A DNA stretch of 64,000 nt from Paenibacillus sp. 32352. Lineage in GTDB: Bacteria; Bacillota; Bacilli; Paenibacillales; NBRC-103111. Made by a program: the position numbers and the translations under genes. Under the pieces are notes generated by a model, which was given only the letters and a program-made list of their open reading frames with translations, was not told where the DNA came from and ran no database searches. The stretch's first letter is position 1. Each line of letters begins with the position of its first letter. The DNA lies in NCBI RefSeq assembly GCF_002042965.1, contig NZ_MZNT01000001.1:434001-498000 (forward strand), in the 5' to 3' direction. Positions 33,460-42,344 of the stretch are shown here, piece by piece.

Positions 33460-34260
33460 ATGGAGAAATCGGTGACGGCGGGCTGGAAGATATTGAAGTA
33501 TGATGGAGGCCGGCTGCAGGAGCGGGAGGACGAGGTGGCTGCGGAGTATCCTCTGACGGTCAGGGTGGACGGCGAGGAATTCGCAACGATCGTCTGCTCT
33601 CCCTCCGACCTGGACGATATGGTTGTCGGATTTCTGGCTTCCGAAGGGATGATCCGGTCGGTGGAGGAGATCCGCAGGCTGTCCTTGGACGCGGACCGCG
33701 GCTTTGCCGATGTGGAGCTTGCAGCTCCCCATAATACGGGCAAGGATTGGTACAACAAACGATTTATCGGCTCCTGCTGCGGCAAAAGCCGTCAGTTTTA
33801 TTTCCATAACGATGCCAGAACGGCCAAAACGATAACTTCCCGAATGATCATCACGGCGAAGCAATGTCTTGCATTAATGCGCGAGCTTCAGCAATGCTCC
33901 TCCGACTTTCGCAGCACGGGCGGGGTCCATAATGCGGCGCTTGCCAGCACGGAGGAGCTGTTGGTCGTCCGCTCCGACATCGGGCGGCACAACGCCTTGG
34001 ATAAAATTTACGGTCACTGCCTGCAGCACCGAATTCCTCTGAAAGGCAAGGTGCTCGTGTTCAGCGGACGCGTCTCGTCTGAGGTACTGCTGAAGACCGC
34101 CAAGATCGGGGTGGGCGTTCTGTTATCCAAATCGGCTCCGACGCAGCTTGCCCTTCAGCTCGCGGATGATCTGGGGATTACGGTGGTCGGCTTCATCCGC
34201 GGCGATTCTTTTAATGTTTATACGCATCACGAAAGGCTGGAGCGGCCGGAACCCCAGTAG
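33460..34260 (+). CDS. fdhD: FdhD sulfurtransferase for formate dehydrogenase
   Basis: 266 residues with IGSCCGKS (C106, C107), the paired catalytic cysteines in the Bacillales form, and DIGRHNALDKIYG and FSGRVSSEVLLKTAKIG blocks. It passes sulfur from IscS-type desulfurase to the molybdenum cofactor and is needed for activity of the enzyme. Only 6 bases separate it from the oxidoreductase gene, so they form an operon and support a formate-dehydrogenase-like role. Confidence 0.93.
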   Translation: MEKSVTAGWKILKYDGGRLQEREDEVAAEYPLTVRVDGEEFATIVCSPSDLDDMVVGFLASEGMIRSVEEIRRLSLDADRGFADVELAAPHNTGKDWYNKRFIGSCCGKSRQFYFHNDARTAKTITSRMIITAKQCLALMRELQQCSSDFRSTGGVHNAALASTEELLVVRSDIGRHNALDKIYGHCLQHRIPLKGKVLVFSGRVSSEVLLKTAKIGVGVLLSKSAPTQLALQLADDLGITVVGFIRGDSFNVYTHHERLERPEPQ

Positions 34261-34432
34261 CCGCATGGCTTGCTGAGAATCGGTCAAAAGCCCGATAACG
34301 GCCCGGTTTTTGCTCTAATTTGGATAAATACTGAGATAGAGATTATTGTGGATAGCGGTATCCGTTGCTATGATATACCGGAATGAAAGAGGCATTGCTC
34401 TGTAATTACATTGTATTAGGAGGAAAACTGCA

Positions 34433-36016
34433 TTGAACAAGTTTGCAAATTCAGCCGTTGGCAGCGATGGTAAAGCGCCGTTTGACATGCCTGAAATTGC
34501 GCTTCCGAATATACCGGAACGAAGCGTAACCATCACCGATTTCGGAGCCTGCGGAGATGGTGTGACTATGAATACGGCAGCGATCGCAGCCGCGATAGAG
34601 GCCTGCGCTGCTGCGGGCGGAGGAACGGTTATCATTCCTTCCGGAGTATGGCTGACAGGGCCGATCGTCCTGAAGAGCCGGATTCGTTTACATACGGAGA
34701 ACGGGGCTGTCATTCGCTTCAGCCCGAACTATTCCGATTACCCGCTGATCGAATCGAATTTTGAAGGGTTGCCGTCGGTTCGCTGCATGTCTCCGTTGTA
34801 CGGAGAGCAGCTGGAGGATATCGCGATTACCGGTCACGGAATCTTCGACGGCTCGGGGGATGCCTGGCGTCCGGTAAAACGCTTCAAGATGACGGACATG
34901 CAATGGAAGAAGCTGCTTGCCTCTGGCGGAGCGGTGGACGCGGACGGCGAGATTTGGTGGCCGACGGAAGCCGCCATGAAAGGGGCCGCGACAGTCGAAG
35001 CGCTGCGTAAGCAGGGATCAACGTCCATCCAGGATTACGAGCCTGTGAAATCCTATCTGCGCCCGGTGCTGCTCAGCCTGCGCAGCTGCAGCCGCATCCT
35101 GCTGGACGGGCCGACGTTTCAGAATTCGCCCGGATGGTGCTTGCATCCATGGGTAAGCGAGCACATCACAATCCGCAATATCACGGTTCGCAACCCGTGG
35201 TATTCGCAGAACGGCGACGGCCTGGATCTGGAATCATGCCGCTATGCGGAGGTTACTCATTCCGTCTTTGATGTCGGCGATGATGCCATCTGCATCAAAT
35301 CGGGTAAAAACGAGGAGGGCCGCAAGCTGGGCAAGCCTTGCGAATATGTTGTAGTTCGCGACTGCACCGTGTACCACGGTCACGGCGGATTCGTTATCGG
35401 CAGTGAAATGTCAGGGGGCGTACGCAACCTGCTCGTCTCGAACTGCTCGTTCATCGGAACGGATGTCGGGCTCCGCTTCAAGAGCACCCGGGGCCGCGGA
35501 GGAACGGTAGAGCAAATCTATATTCGCAATATCCGGATGAAGGATATCGCCCGTGAAGCGATTACCTTCAATATGTACTATGAAGTCAAGGGAGATCCCG
35601 ATGCCCGTGCAGAAATCAATGAAGGCACGCCTCAATTCCGCGACATCTTCATTGAGGATACGGTCTGCGCGGGTGCAGAGATCGGCATTCATCTGAAAGG
35701 CCTGCCGGAGATGCCGATTCGCTCCATCCATCTGAATCGGGTATCCATCGAAGCGAAGCAGGCGATCGAGTGTACGAATGCCGAGAACATTTCGATGCGG
35801 GAATTGACCGTCGTACCGGAGAACGGGCCGGTCGTCCGCGTTCACAACAGCCGGAATTTGCAGCTTGAGCAAGTCGTGTCCAAGGGCCGCCACGATGTAT
35901 TCCTGCACGTTACGGGAGAAGGCTCAGAGCAAATCCGCTGCACTCAAATACCGTCCCTTACGCAAGACTCCGTCGTGCGCGGAGCTGAAGTGAAGGAAGA
36001 CGCCGTACAGCTGTAA
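34433..36016 (+). CDS. GH28 family glycosidase (polygalacturonase-like), cytoplasmic
   Basis: 527 residues forming a right-handed beta helix. The GH28 motifs are present: NGDGLDLES (N260, D262), GDDAICIKSG (D283, D284), YHGHGGFVIGSE (G316-H317-G318) and RFKST. It hydrolyses galacturonate-type or related pectic oligomers. There is no signal peptide, so it acts inside the cell on imported oligosaccharides. TTG start with AGGAGG 9 bases upstream. It stands alone between fdhD and a sugar isomerase gene, ending in a clear terminator. Confidence 0.9.
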   Translation: MNKFANSAVGSDGKAPFDMPEIALPNIPERSVTITDFGACGDGVTMNTAAIAAAIEACAAAGGGTVIIPSGVWLTGPIVLKSRIRLHTENGAVIRFSPNYSDYPLIESNFEGLPSVRCMSPLYGEQLEDIAITGHGIFDGSGDAWRPVKRFKMTDMQWKKLLASGGAVDADGEIWWPTEAAMKGAATVEALRKQGSTSIQDYEPVKSYLRPVLLSLRSCSRILLDGPTFQNSPGWCLHPWVSEHITIRNITVRNPWYSQNGDGLDLESCRYAEVTHSVFDVGDDAICIKSGKNEEGRKLGKPCEYVVVRDCTVYHGHGGFVIGSEMSGGVRNLLVSNCSFIGTDVGLRFKSTRGRGGTVEQIYIRNIRMKDIAREAITFNMYYEVKGDPDARAEINEGTPQFRDIFIEDTVCAGAEIGIHLKGLPEMPIRSIHLNRVSIEAKQAIECTNAENISMRELTVVPENGPVVRVHNSRNLQLEQVVSKGRHDVFLHVTGEGSEQIRCTQIPSLTQDSVVRGAEVKEDAVQL

Positions 36017-36038
36017 CCCTAATCATAATCATAATCGT

Positions 36039-36080
36039 AAGCCTTCAGTTCCTATTCGGGATTGAAGGCTTATTCTTGTT
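36039..36080 (+). terminator. Rho-independent terminator of the GH28 gene
   Basis: AAGCCTTCA (36039-36047) pairs with TGAAGGCTT (36063-36071), followed by ATTCTTGTTT. The tandem ATAATC triplet just ahead is a minor repeat. Confidence 0.75.
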
Positions 36081-36195
36081 TCGATGCCGCGATAGCCTGA
36101 TCGAAAGGAATAAAGCACGGCAAGAAGGAAAACGGGAGGCACAGGAAGAAGTATCGGGGATAAGGCATGCTAACCAAGGGAGATGAAATAAGAAG

Positions 36196-36972
36196 ATGAG
36201 ACGTCATGAAGGTGAGGTTTATTTCGGCACGATACTTCTTGAACGAAATCGCTGGGCTGCAGGCAAGGAGCCTTCCTATCTTGTCAGCGAGTGGATAGAG
36301 CGCCTGAAGCAGGACGGGTTTGACGGTTTGGAATTGTGGGAGAATCATGCGGCTTTATGCGGCGGAGCCGAGCTGGAACGGCTGGCCTCATCCGCGATGC
36401 CCGTATCGGTCTATAATTCGTATGTATCGTTCGAGGACGGGGCGGAGGAAGAGCGTCGGCAGGCTGCGCAGCTTATCGCCAAGCTGGGCGCCCAAGCGGT
36501 CAAGTTCAATTTCGGACGCGAGCAGGGCATGCTGGACACGTATATCCGCAACTGGAATGAATGGGTCCAGCTGCTTCCCGAGCCATGCCGTCTATTGTGC
36601 GAGTGTCATCCGAATACCGTGATGGAGGAGCCGCGGGCGGCGGCAGCGGCGATGAAGGCTATGGATCGCTGTGAGGCGATCATCCATCCGTTCCATTGCC
36701 TGGGGCCGCTGGAGGACTGGTTCGAGCATTTGGGCCCGGCGATTACTCACGCGCATGTTCAATACCGTTATGGAGGCCAAACCTTCCGGCGGTTAAGCTC
36801 CAATCCGGAAGAAATCGCCGTGAAGCTAGAGCTTATGAAGAAGGCCGGCTTTCAGGGCTCCTACACATTGGAATTCGTCGAGGGCACAGGACCGGGAGAA
36901 GAGCGCGAGAAGCTGTATCAAGCCGCTTTGGATGATCTTCTTACGCTTAAAAGCTGGATCTCGGCCTGCTAA
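36196..36972 (+). CDS. Sugar phosphate isomerase/epimerase-like TIM barrel
   Basis: 258 residues of the xylose-isomerase-like barrel: GFDGLELWENH (strand 2), KFNFG, LLCECHPN (metal-ligand Glu/His), HAHVQY and YTLEFVEG. These are the positions that usually hold the divalent metal. The ribosome binding site is weak (AAGGGAG 13 bases upstream). It follows the GH28 gene by 180 bases beyond a terminator, so it may be its own unit, but sugar-acid metabolism is the shared theme. A GC-rich hairpin without T tract follows at about 36998-37024. Confidence 0.8.
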   Translation: MRRHEGEVYFGTILLERNRWAAGKEPSYLVSEWIERLKQDGFDGLELWENHAALCGGAELERLASSAMPVSVYNSYVSFEDGAEEERRQAAQLIAKLGAQAVKFNFGREQGMLDTYIRNWNEWVQLLPEPCRLLCECHPNTVMEEPRAAAAAMKAMDRCEAIIHPFHCLGPLEDWFEHLGPAITHAHVQYRYGGQTFRRLSSNPEEIAVKLELMKKAGFQGSYTLEFVEGTGPGEEREKLYQAALDDLLTLKSWISAC

Positions 36973-37196
36973 GCCTCTAAGCCTCGTTTTGCGTACTGGA
37001 CCTCGCGCCCCCGGCGGGAGGTCCGGTCCTCTCTATTTCCCCCGCGATTTGCCTTACCCCCATTAGAAAAAGTTACCGAATTTGTTGTCGAAAATCGCTT
37101 GCGGCTGTAGGATAAAACGCGGGGCAGGGTTATAATGAAACTATCATAGAATCCATACCATACATTCAAAATATACTGTCACACGAAGGGGGAGCT

Positions 37197-40100
37197 ATGA
37201 GGGCGTCGCTGAGGGTACGGATTAGCGTACTGTTTCTCCTTATTACTAGCATTTCGTTATCGTTGGTGGGCTGGAGCAATTACAATGCCGCCAAGATGAC
37301 CATCTTTCAATCGCTCAAGGATAATTCCCGGGCCAAGGTCCAAACGCAAGCGCAAGACTTGACCACCTGGATATCGAACCGATTGGCTGAAGTGAAGGTG
37401 ATCAGCCACAGCGATCTGATTCGGTTCGGCGAGGATAAGGATCGGCTGGACTATTTGCTGAGAGAGAGGGACCGCTCGACAGGGATGTTTACCTCTTTCG
37501 GCATCAGCGATGCGTCGGGGAAGCTGAGGATGATCAGCGGGGAGACGCTGCATATTGCGGATGAGGCTACGTTTAACGAGGTTTTGCGAGGAAATGATAT
37601 CGTATCCAATCCATTTGTTCGCAGTACGGATGGAAAGCTGATTATTACGATGCAGGTTCCTATTTTCGATAATGATTACAAAATTAAGGAAGTACTGGAA
37701 GCGGATCTTCCGACAGACAAGGTCTTCAACGGCTTCACAAATTATATGGTTGGGCCGTCCGACGTTACCGTGTTATTCGAGAGGGACGGTACGATCATTT
37801 ACCATCCGGATCATAGCAAAATTTTACACTCCAACGTGCTGGATTCGGATTCTCCGTTTCAGCCGATTGTCCCTGAGCTTGTTCAGAACCGCCACGGCTT
37901 TGTCGAGACCGAGGTAAAGGGAGAGCCTGCTCTTATCTTCTATTCCGAGGTACCCGGGACCAAATGGTACATGGCGGTCTGCGTGCTGATGGAATCGTTT
38001 CAGAAGCCGCTGCAATCTCTTTTTTGGCGCACGGTCCTTAGCGTAATTTTTACAGAAATTATCCTTGGCATCATCATGTTCTACTTGCTGAACAAAATGG
38101 TTGCCCGTATTCGCCAAATATTGAACGTCACCGAAAATGTAGCCGGCGGCAATCTGAAGGTGAGTCCGGTTTTGTTCCGCTCCAAGGATGAGATCGGTGC
38201 ACTGGCCCAATCGGTAAACGGGATGGTGGATAATCTCCGCAACCTGTTCGAAAGGTTAAATGCGATTATTAATCAGAATGATTACGCTATAATCGTTATT
38301 AATACGGATTACAAGATCACCTATTTTAACCGCAGAGCAGAGACGATACTGGGTTACAGCGCGGACGAGGTTATTTTTAAAGAGAGCGTATTTCTTTTGC
38401 ATGACCGGCAAGAGCTGGAGGAACGCGCGAAGCGTCTGACCGAAGAGCTCGGAGTTTTGGTTAAGCCGGATATATCCGTGTTTTTGACCAAATCGCCCAG
38501 ACATGATCCGAAGGATTACGAATGGACATATATTCATAAGAACGGGACCCGTTTTCCTGTTAATTTGAACGTGAGTCCCATGCGGGACCAGCATGGATCG
38601 GTGACCGGTTACGTCGGCATTGCGCACGATATTCGCTTGTACAAGCAGACCGAGGATACTCGCAACCGCTTGTTAAGCATCTTAGACGCGGCCAAAGACT
38701 TAATCGCTTCCATTGATACGCAAGGAAATATATTTTACATGAATCCGGCGGGGATGGAGATTATCGGCATTCCGCAGCTGGATGAGCGCACGAAGGAAGC
38801 CAGGCAGTATCTGGATAACGGCACCTTCCGAATTTATATCAGAGGGCTGCACCGGGTGCGCGATAAGGGGTATTGGGAAACGAAATCCGATATCGTCACG
38901 ACGGACGGCCGGAAGGTACCTATGTCTCTTATTGTAGTAGCCCACAGGGATAAATCCCAAAGGGTCGTTTATTATTCCGTCATTGCCCGGGATATCTCGG
39001 AATACAACCGGATTTGGGCGGAAATGCTGCAGGCCAAACAGGAGGCCGATGACGCCAATGAAGCGAAAAGCCTATTCCTGGCCAGGATGAGCCATGAAAT
39101 CCGTACGCCGTTAAACGGCATTATCGGATTCGCCCAGATTATGCTGAGAACGGAAATGAGTGCGGCTCAGAAAGAATACGGCCATAAAATTTTGGCCTCC
39201 TCCAACACGCTGCTTCGGATTGTGAATGACATCCTGGATTACTCCAAGGTGGAGGCAGGTAAGCTGGAATTGGAAAAGGTATGCTTCAATATACACGAAA
39301 TCATACGCAATTTATCGGATATGATGAGCGTGCTTCTTGGAAAAGAGCCGATTGATATTATCATCGACACTCCGGAGGAGCTTCCGGATGCCCTGATGGG
39401 GGACCCGCTCCGGCTGGAGCAGGTTTTGCTTAACTTGTGCAGCAATGCCATTAAATTTACCAAGCAAGGTGTCATTACGATCACGCTGACCCTGCTGGAA
39501 GCGGACAGCAGAGGGATGTTTATCGCATTTTCTGTCGCTGATTCAGGGATAGGCATTCAAAAGGAGCATTTAAGCAAGCTGTTCGAGCCATTCTCCCAAG
39601 CGGACGGCTCAACCAGCAGGAAATATGGAGGAACCGGCCTCGGTCTGGTCATTTCCAAAAATCTCGTAGAAATGATGGGGGGCTCTATCTCCGTAACCAG
39701 CAAGGAAGGAGTAGGGAGCTGTTTTACGTTCACGCTGTACTTTGAGAGGGCTGCCTCGGCGAAGAATGAGAAGCTGGAGCTTACGGCCGGTCCATCTGCA
39801 TACCGGATTCTTGTCGTAGAGGATAATCCCTTCATTCGAAGCAAGCTCAAGGAGCTGCTTGGTTCGCTTGCGCTCGAGGTTCTATGTGCCGCTTCATGGG
39901 CTGAAGGAGCCAGGCTGCTGGCCGCCTGCGGTAAGCATAACCCTGTTCATGCCGTTCTGCTCGATATGGAGGCCGAGGATATGTACGGTCCGGAGACCTG
40001 GCTTGAATGGAAGGAAACGGCTGAATCCGTCGATACCCGAACCATTGCGATGACCTCGATCTACGGCAGGGAAGAGCTGCTTCGGATGCAGGAACACGAG

Positions 40101-41033
40101 CGGCCCGACAATATTTTGGTAAAGCCTCTGAACCGGCTGGGACTATCGCAAGCGATCCGGTCTGTGCTTGAAGCACCGCCGGGTATCAAGGCTCCGGCGC
40201 CCGAGCCTGCCACGCAGCCGAGACCTCCTTCGGCTTGCCGCCGGGGACGAATCCTGCTTGCTGAAGATAATGAGATCAATCAGCAGGTGGCCGTTGAGCT
40301 GCTGCAGAGTGAAGGGTTCGAAGTGACGGTGGCGCGTGACGGCAGGGAAGCATTACATTATGCCGAGCAATTGAAATGGGACCTTCTGTTTATGGACATT
40401 CATATGCCCGAGATGGATGGATATGAGGCTGTTCGCAGGCTCAGGGCAGACCGCCGCTATGACGACCTTCCCATTATTGCCTTGACCGCCAGTGCGATGG
40501 CCAGGGAGCGGGAGCTATGCTTCGAATCCGGGATGAACGATATTCTGAGCAAGCCTATCGATGCGGAGGAATTGGCCCGAATGCTGGACAAATGGACGGG
40601 CGTACGGACGCAGGACGCAGGGGAGCACCCCGATGTTCCAGGGCCGGAAGAGACGAAAGCCGATGGTGAAAGGAACGGACAGCAGCAGCTCCCTGAGGTT
40701 CACGGCATGGATTTGGAGCGTGTACTGCACCGGTTGAACGGCAGGATGCCGATATTGATACATATCCTTAATCAATTTCAGATGGAATACCGCCATTTTA
40801 CGGAGAAGCTGAGCGCCCAGCTGGAGAACGGACAGCTCGATAACGTACGGCGAAGCATCCATTCTCTGAAGGGAGTTGCCGGCAATTTGGCGGCGGATCA
40901 GCTATTCGAGCTCGCATCTGCCATGGATGCCAAGCTTGCGGAAGAAGCGGACAGCGATTGGGAGCAGGAGCTTGCAGGGCTCGAGCGGGAGCTTGCGGAT
41001 ATTCTGGCTTCCTTGAACGGCTGGAACGAGTAG
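37197..41033 (+). CDS. Hybrid sensor histidine kinase with two receivers and Hpt
   Basis: 1278 residues. Membrane helix (10-30), dCache sensor (about 35-270), second helix (about 280-300), HAMP (about 300-350), two PAS domains (about 360-490 and 500-615), HisKA with MSHEIRTPLNG (H633), HATPase (DSGIGI, GGTGLGL), receiver 1 (D923), receiver 2 with LLFMDIHMPEMDG (D1067), and Hpt with IHSLKGVAG (H1222). All phospho-sites for a four-step relay are intact. The final acceptor may be the OmpR-type regulator encoded 92 bases downstream. The stimulus is unknown. Confidence 0.93.
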   Translation: MRASLRVRISVLFLLITSISLSLVGWSNYNAAKMTIFQSLKDNSRAKVQTQAQDLTTWISNRLAEVKVISHSDLIRFGEDKDRLDYLLRERDRSTGMFTSFGISDASGKLRMISGETLHIADEATFNEVLRGNDIVSNPFVRSTDGKLIITMQVPIFDNDYKIKEVLEADLPTDKVFNGFTNYMVGPSDVTVLFERDGTIIYHPDHSKILHSNVLDSDSPFQPIVPELVQNRHGFVETEVKGEPALIFYSEVPGTKWYMAVCVLMESFQKPLQSLFWRTVLSVIFTEIILGIIMFYLLNKMVARIRQILNVTENVAGGNLKVSPVLFRSKDEIGALAQSVNGMVDNLRNLFERLNAIINQNDYAIIVINTDYKITYFNRRAETILGYSADEVIFKESVFLLHDRQELEERAKRLTEELGVLVKPDISVFLTKSPRHDPKDYEWTYIHKNGTRFPVNLNVSPMRDQHGSVTGYVGIAHDIRLYKQTEDTRNRLLSILDAAKDLIASIDTQGNIFYMNPAGMEIIGIPQLDERTKEARQYLDNGTFRIYIRGLHRVRDKGYWETKSDIVTTDGRKVPMSLIVVAHRDKSQRVVYYSVIARDISEYNRIWAEMLQAKQEADDANEAKSLFLARMSHEIRTPLNGIIGFAQIMLRTEMSAAQKEYGHKILASSNTLLRIVNDILDYSKVEAGKLELEKVCFNIHEIIRNLSDMMSVLLGKEPIDIIIDTPEELPDALMGDPLRLEQVLLNLCSNAIKFTKQGVITITLTLLEADSRGMFIAFSVADSGIGIQKEHLSKLFEPFSQADGSTSRKYGGTGLGLVISKNLVEMMGGSISVTSKEGVGSCFTFTLYFERAASAKNEKLELTAGPSAYRILVVEDNPFIRSKLKELLGSLALEVLCAASWAEGARLLAACGKHNPVHAVLLDMEAEDMYGPETWLEWKETAESVDTRTIAMTSIYGREELLRMQEHERPDNILVKPLNRLGLSQAIRSVLEAPPGIKAPAPEPATQPRPPSACRRGRILLAEDNEINQQVAVELLQSEGFEVTVARDGREALHYAEQLKWDLLFMDIHMPEMDGYEAVRRLRADRRYDDLPIIALTASAMARERELCFESGMNDILSKPIDAEELARMLDKWTGVRTQDAGEHPDVPGPEETKADGERNGQQQLPEVHGMDLERVLHRLNGRMPILIHILNQFQMEYRHFTEKLSAQLENGQLDNVRRSIHSLKGVAGNLAADQLFELASAMDAKLAEEADSDWEQELAGLERELADILASLNGWNE

Positions 41034-41125
41034 GGAAAGAAATCCTAAAATGTAAGGAAAGTTTGAGCAAAAGATTTACAATTCAAAAAATTAACTTCAT
41101 TTATCTTGCTAAAAGGTGAGCGTTC

Positions 41126-41818
41126 ATGCACAAAGTATTTATTGTTGAAGATGACATTATTATCGGGGACATGCTTTCCATGTATTTATCCGAAGAAGGC
41201 TATACGGTTCACCGCACCGAGAGCGGAAAAGAGGCGCTGACGCTTTTGGAAGAGTTCGATCCTGATATTGTACTGCTCGACATGGTGCTGCCTGATATTA
41301 GCGGAATTCAATTGTGCGGAGAAGTCCGCAAAATATCGACGGTTCCCATTCTCGTCGTGTCCATGAAAACCGAGGTCATGGACCGGGTGAACGCGCTGCA
41401 TGCCGGCGCCGACGATTATTTATGCAAGCCGTTCAGCATGAGGGAGCTGTCGGCTAAGGTAGCGGCAATGATCCGAAGAACGTATTACAATCATCAAATT
41501 AAAAATCCTGGAGCAGAGAGCGTCACATCAAACCAAATCTTTTTGAACTATGAGAAAAGATCGCTGTATGTGAACGGACAGCACGTCGATACGACGTTTT
41601 CCGAATTTGAAATTATGAAGCTGTTCGTAGCCAACCCCGGGAAGGTATACAGCAGGGAGGAGCTGATCAACGCGGTACGCGGATTTGACTCCTTCGTGAA
41701 CGACCGTGCCATCGACGTGCATATCGGGAATTTACGCAAGAAAATAGAGCAGGATTCCAAGCAGCCGATGTTTATCAAAACCGTATGGGGGGTTGGATAT
41801 AAATTTATGAATATGTAA
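41126..41818 (+). CDS. OmpR/PhoB-family response regulator
   Basis: 230 residues. Receiver domain (2-115) with E8/D9/D10, phospho-acceptor D52 in IVLLDMVLP and K in YLCKPFS, and a winged-helix output domain (about 135-228) ending KTVWGVGYKF. It is the probable output of the hybrid kinase upstream. AAAGGTGAG lies 7 bases before the ATG. Confidence 0.92.
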   Translation: MHKVFIVEDDIIIGDMLSMYLSEEGYTVHRTESGKEALTLLEEFDPDIVLLDMVLPDISGIQLCGEVRKISTVPILVVSMKTEVMDRVNALHAGADDYLCKPFSMRELSAKVAAMIRRTYYNHQIKNPGAESVTSNQIFLNYEKRSLYVNGQHVDTTFSEFEIMKLFVANPGKVYSREELINAVRGFDSFVNDRAIDVHIGNLRKKIEQDSKQPMFIKTVWGVGYKFMNM

Positions 41819-41977
41819 AAAGCATAATGGCTTGCTAACATTAATCCATAAACTTTTTTTACAATTTTCGCTCATAATAGGAAGAATGGTGGATGATATT
41901 GCCATAATATGCGACTCTTTGTCATTTAATGTCGAACAACAAGATGAGTCATCAAAACAATGGGGGTCAAGTAATTC

Positions 41978-42307
41978 ATGCTGGAAATCGTATCAACGAA
42001 ATATGAAGGCAAATATTTGGACTATGTCAGGCAGACGATGCTTTCATTCGCAGAGAGAAATCATTTAACGCGCCGGGAAAGTGAAATCGCGGTTCTTTTG
42101 ATGATCTACGGATATTCTAATCAGGAATTAGCTGATCATTGCTCCATTTCCGTGAAGACGGTCAAAAACCATTTGGACAATATTATGAAAAAGCTTGGCA
42201 TTCACTCGACAAGAAAGCTGTATTCGATGCTGCTGCAGGCTTTTTGCTGTGAAGGCGGAATGGTGATGGCGGAGCAGGCCAGGCGATATGAAAGAATGAG
42301 CGGATAA
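41978..42307 (+). CDS. Small LuxR/GerE-type DNA-binding protein
   Basis: 109 residues containing little but a LuxR-type helix-turn-helix (about 30-90; LTRRESEIAVLLMIYGYSNQELA, SISVKTVKNHLDNIMKKLGI). There is no receiver or sensor domain, as in GerE. GGGGG lies 11 bases upstream of the ATG. It sits between a response regulator and a c-di-GMP protein, so it may be part of the same circuit. Confidence 0.85.
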   Translation: MLEIVSTKYEGKYLDYVRQTMLSFAERNHLTRRESEIAVLLMIYGYSNQELADHCSISVKTVKNHLDNIMKKLGIHSTRKLYSMLLQAFCCEGGMVMAEQARRYERMSG

Positions 42308-42344
42308 ATCATGGGATACCGATAAATAGAGAAGAGGGGGAGCG

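Noticed and set aside
32734..33864. 376-codon ORF on the minus strand across the oxidoreductase and fdhD genes
   Set aside because: It lies antisense to two genes with clear family motifs, has no ribosome binding site and its translation has no recognisable domain. It exists because of codon bias in the real genes.
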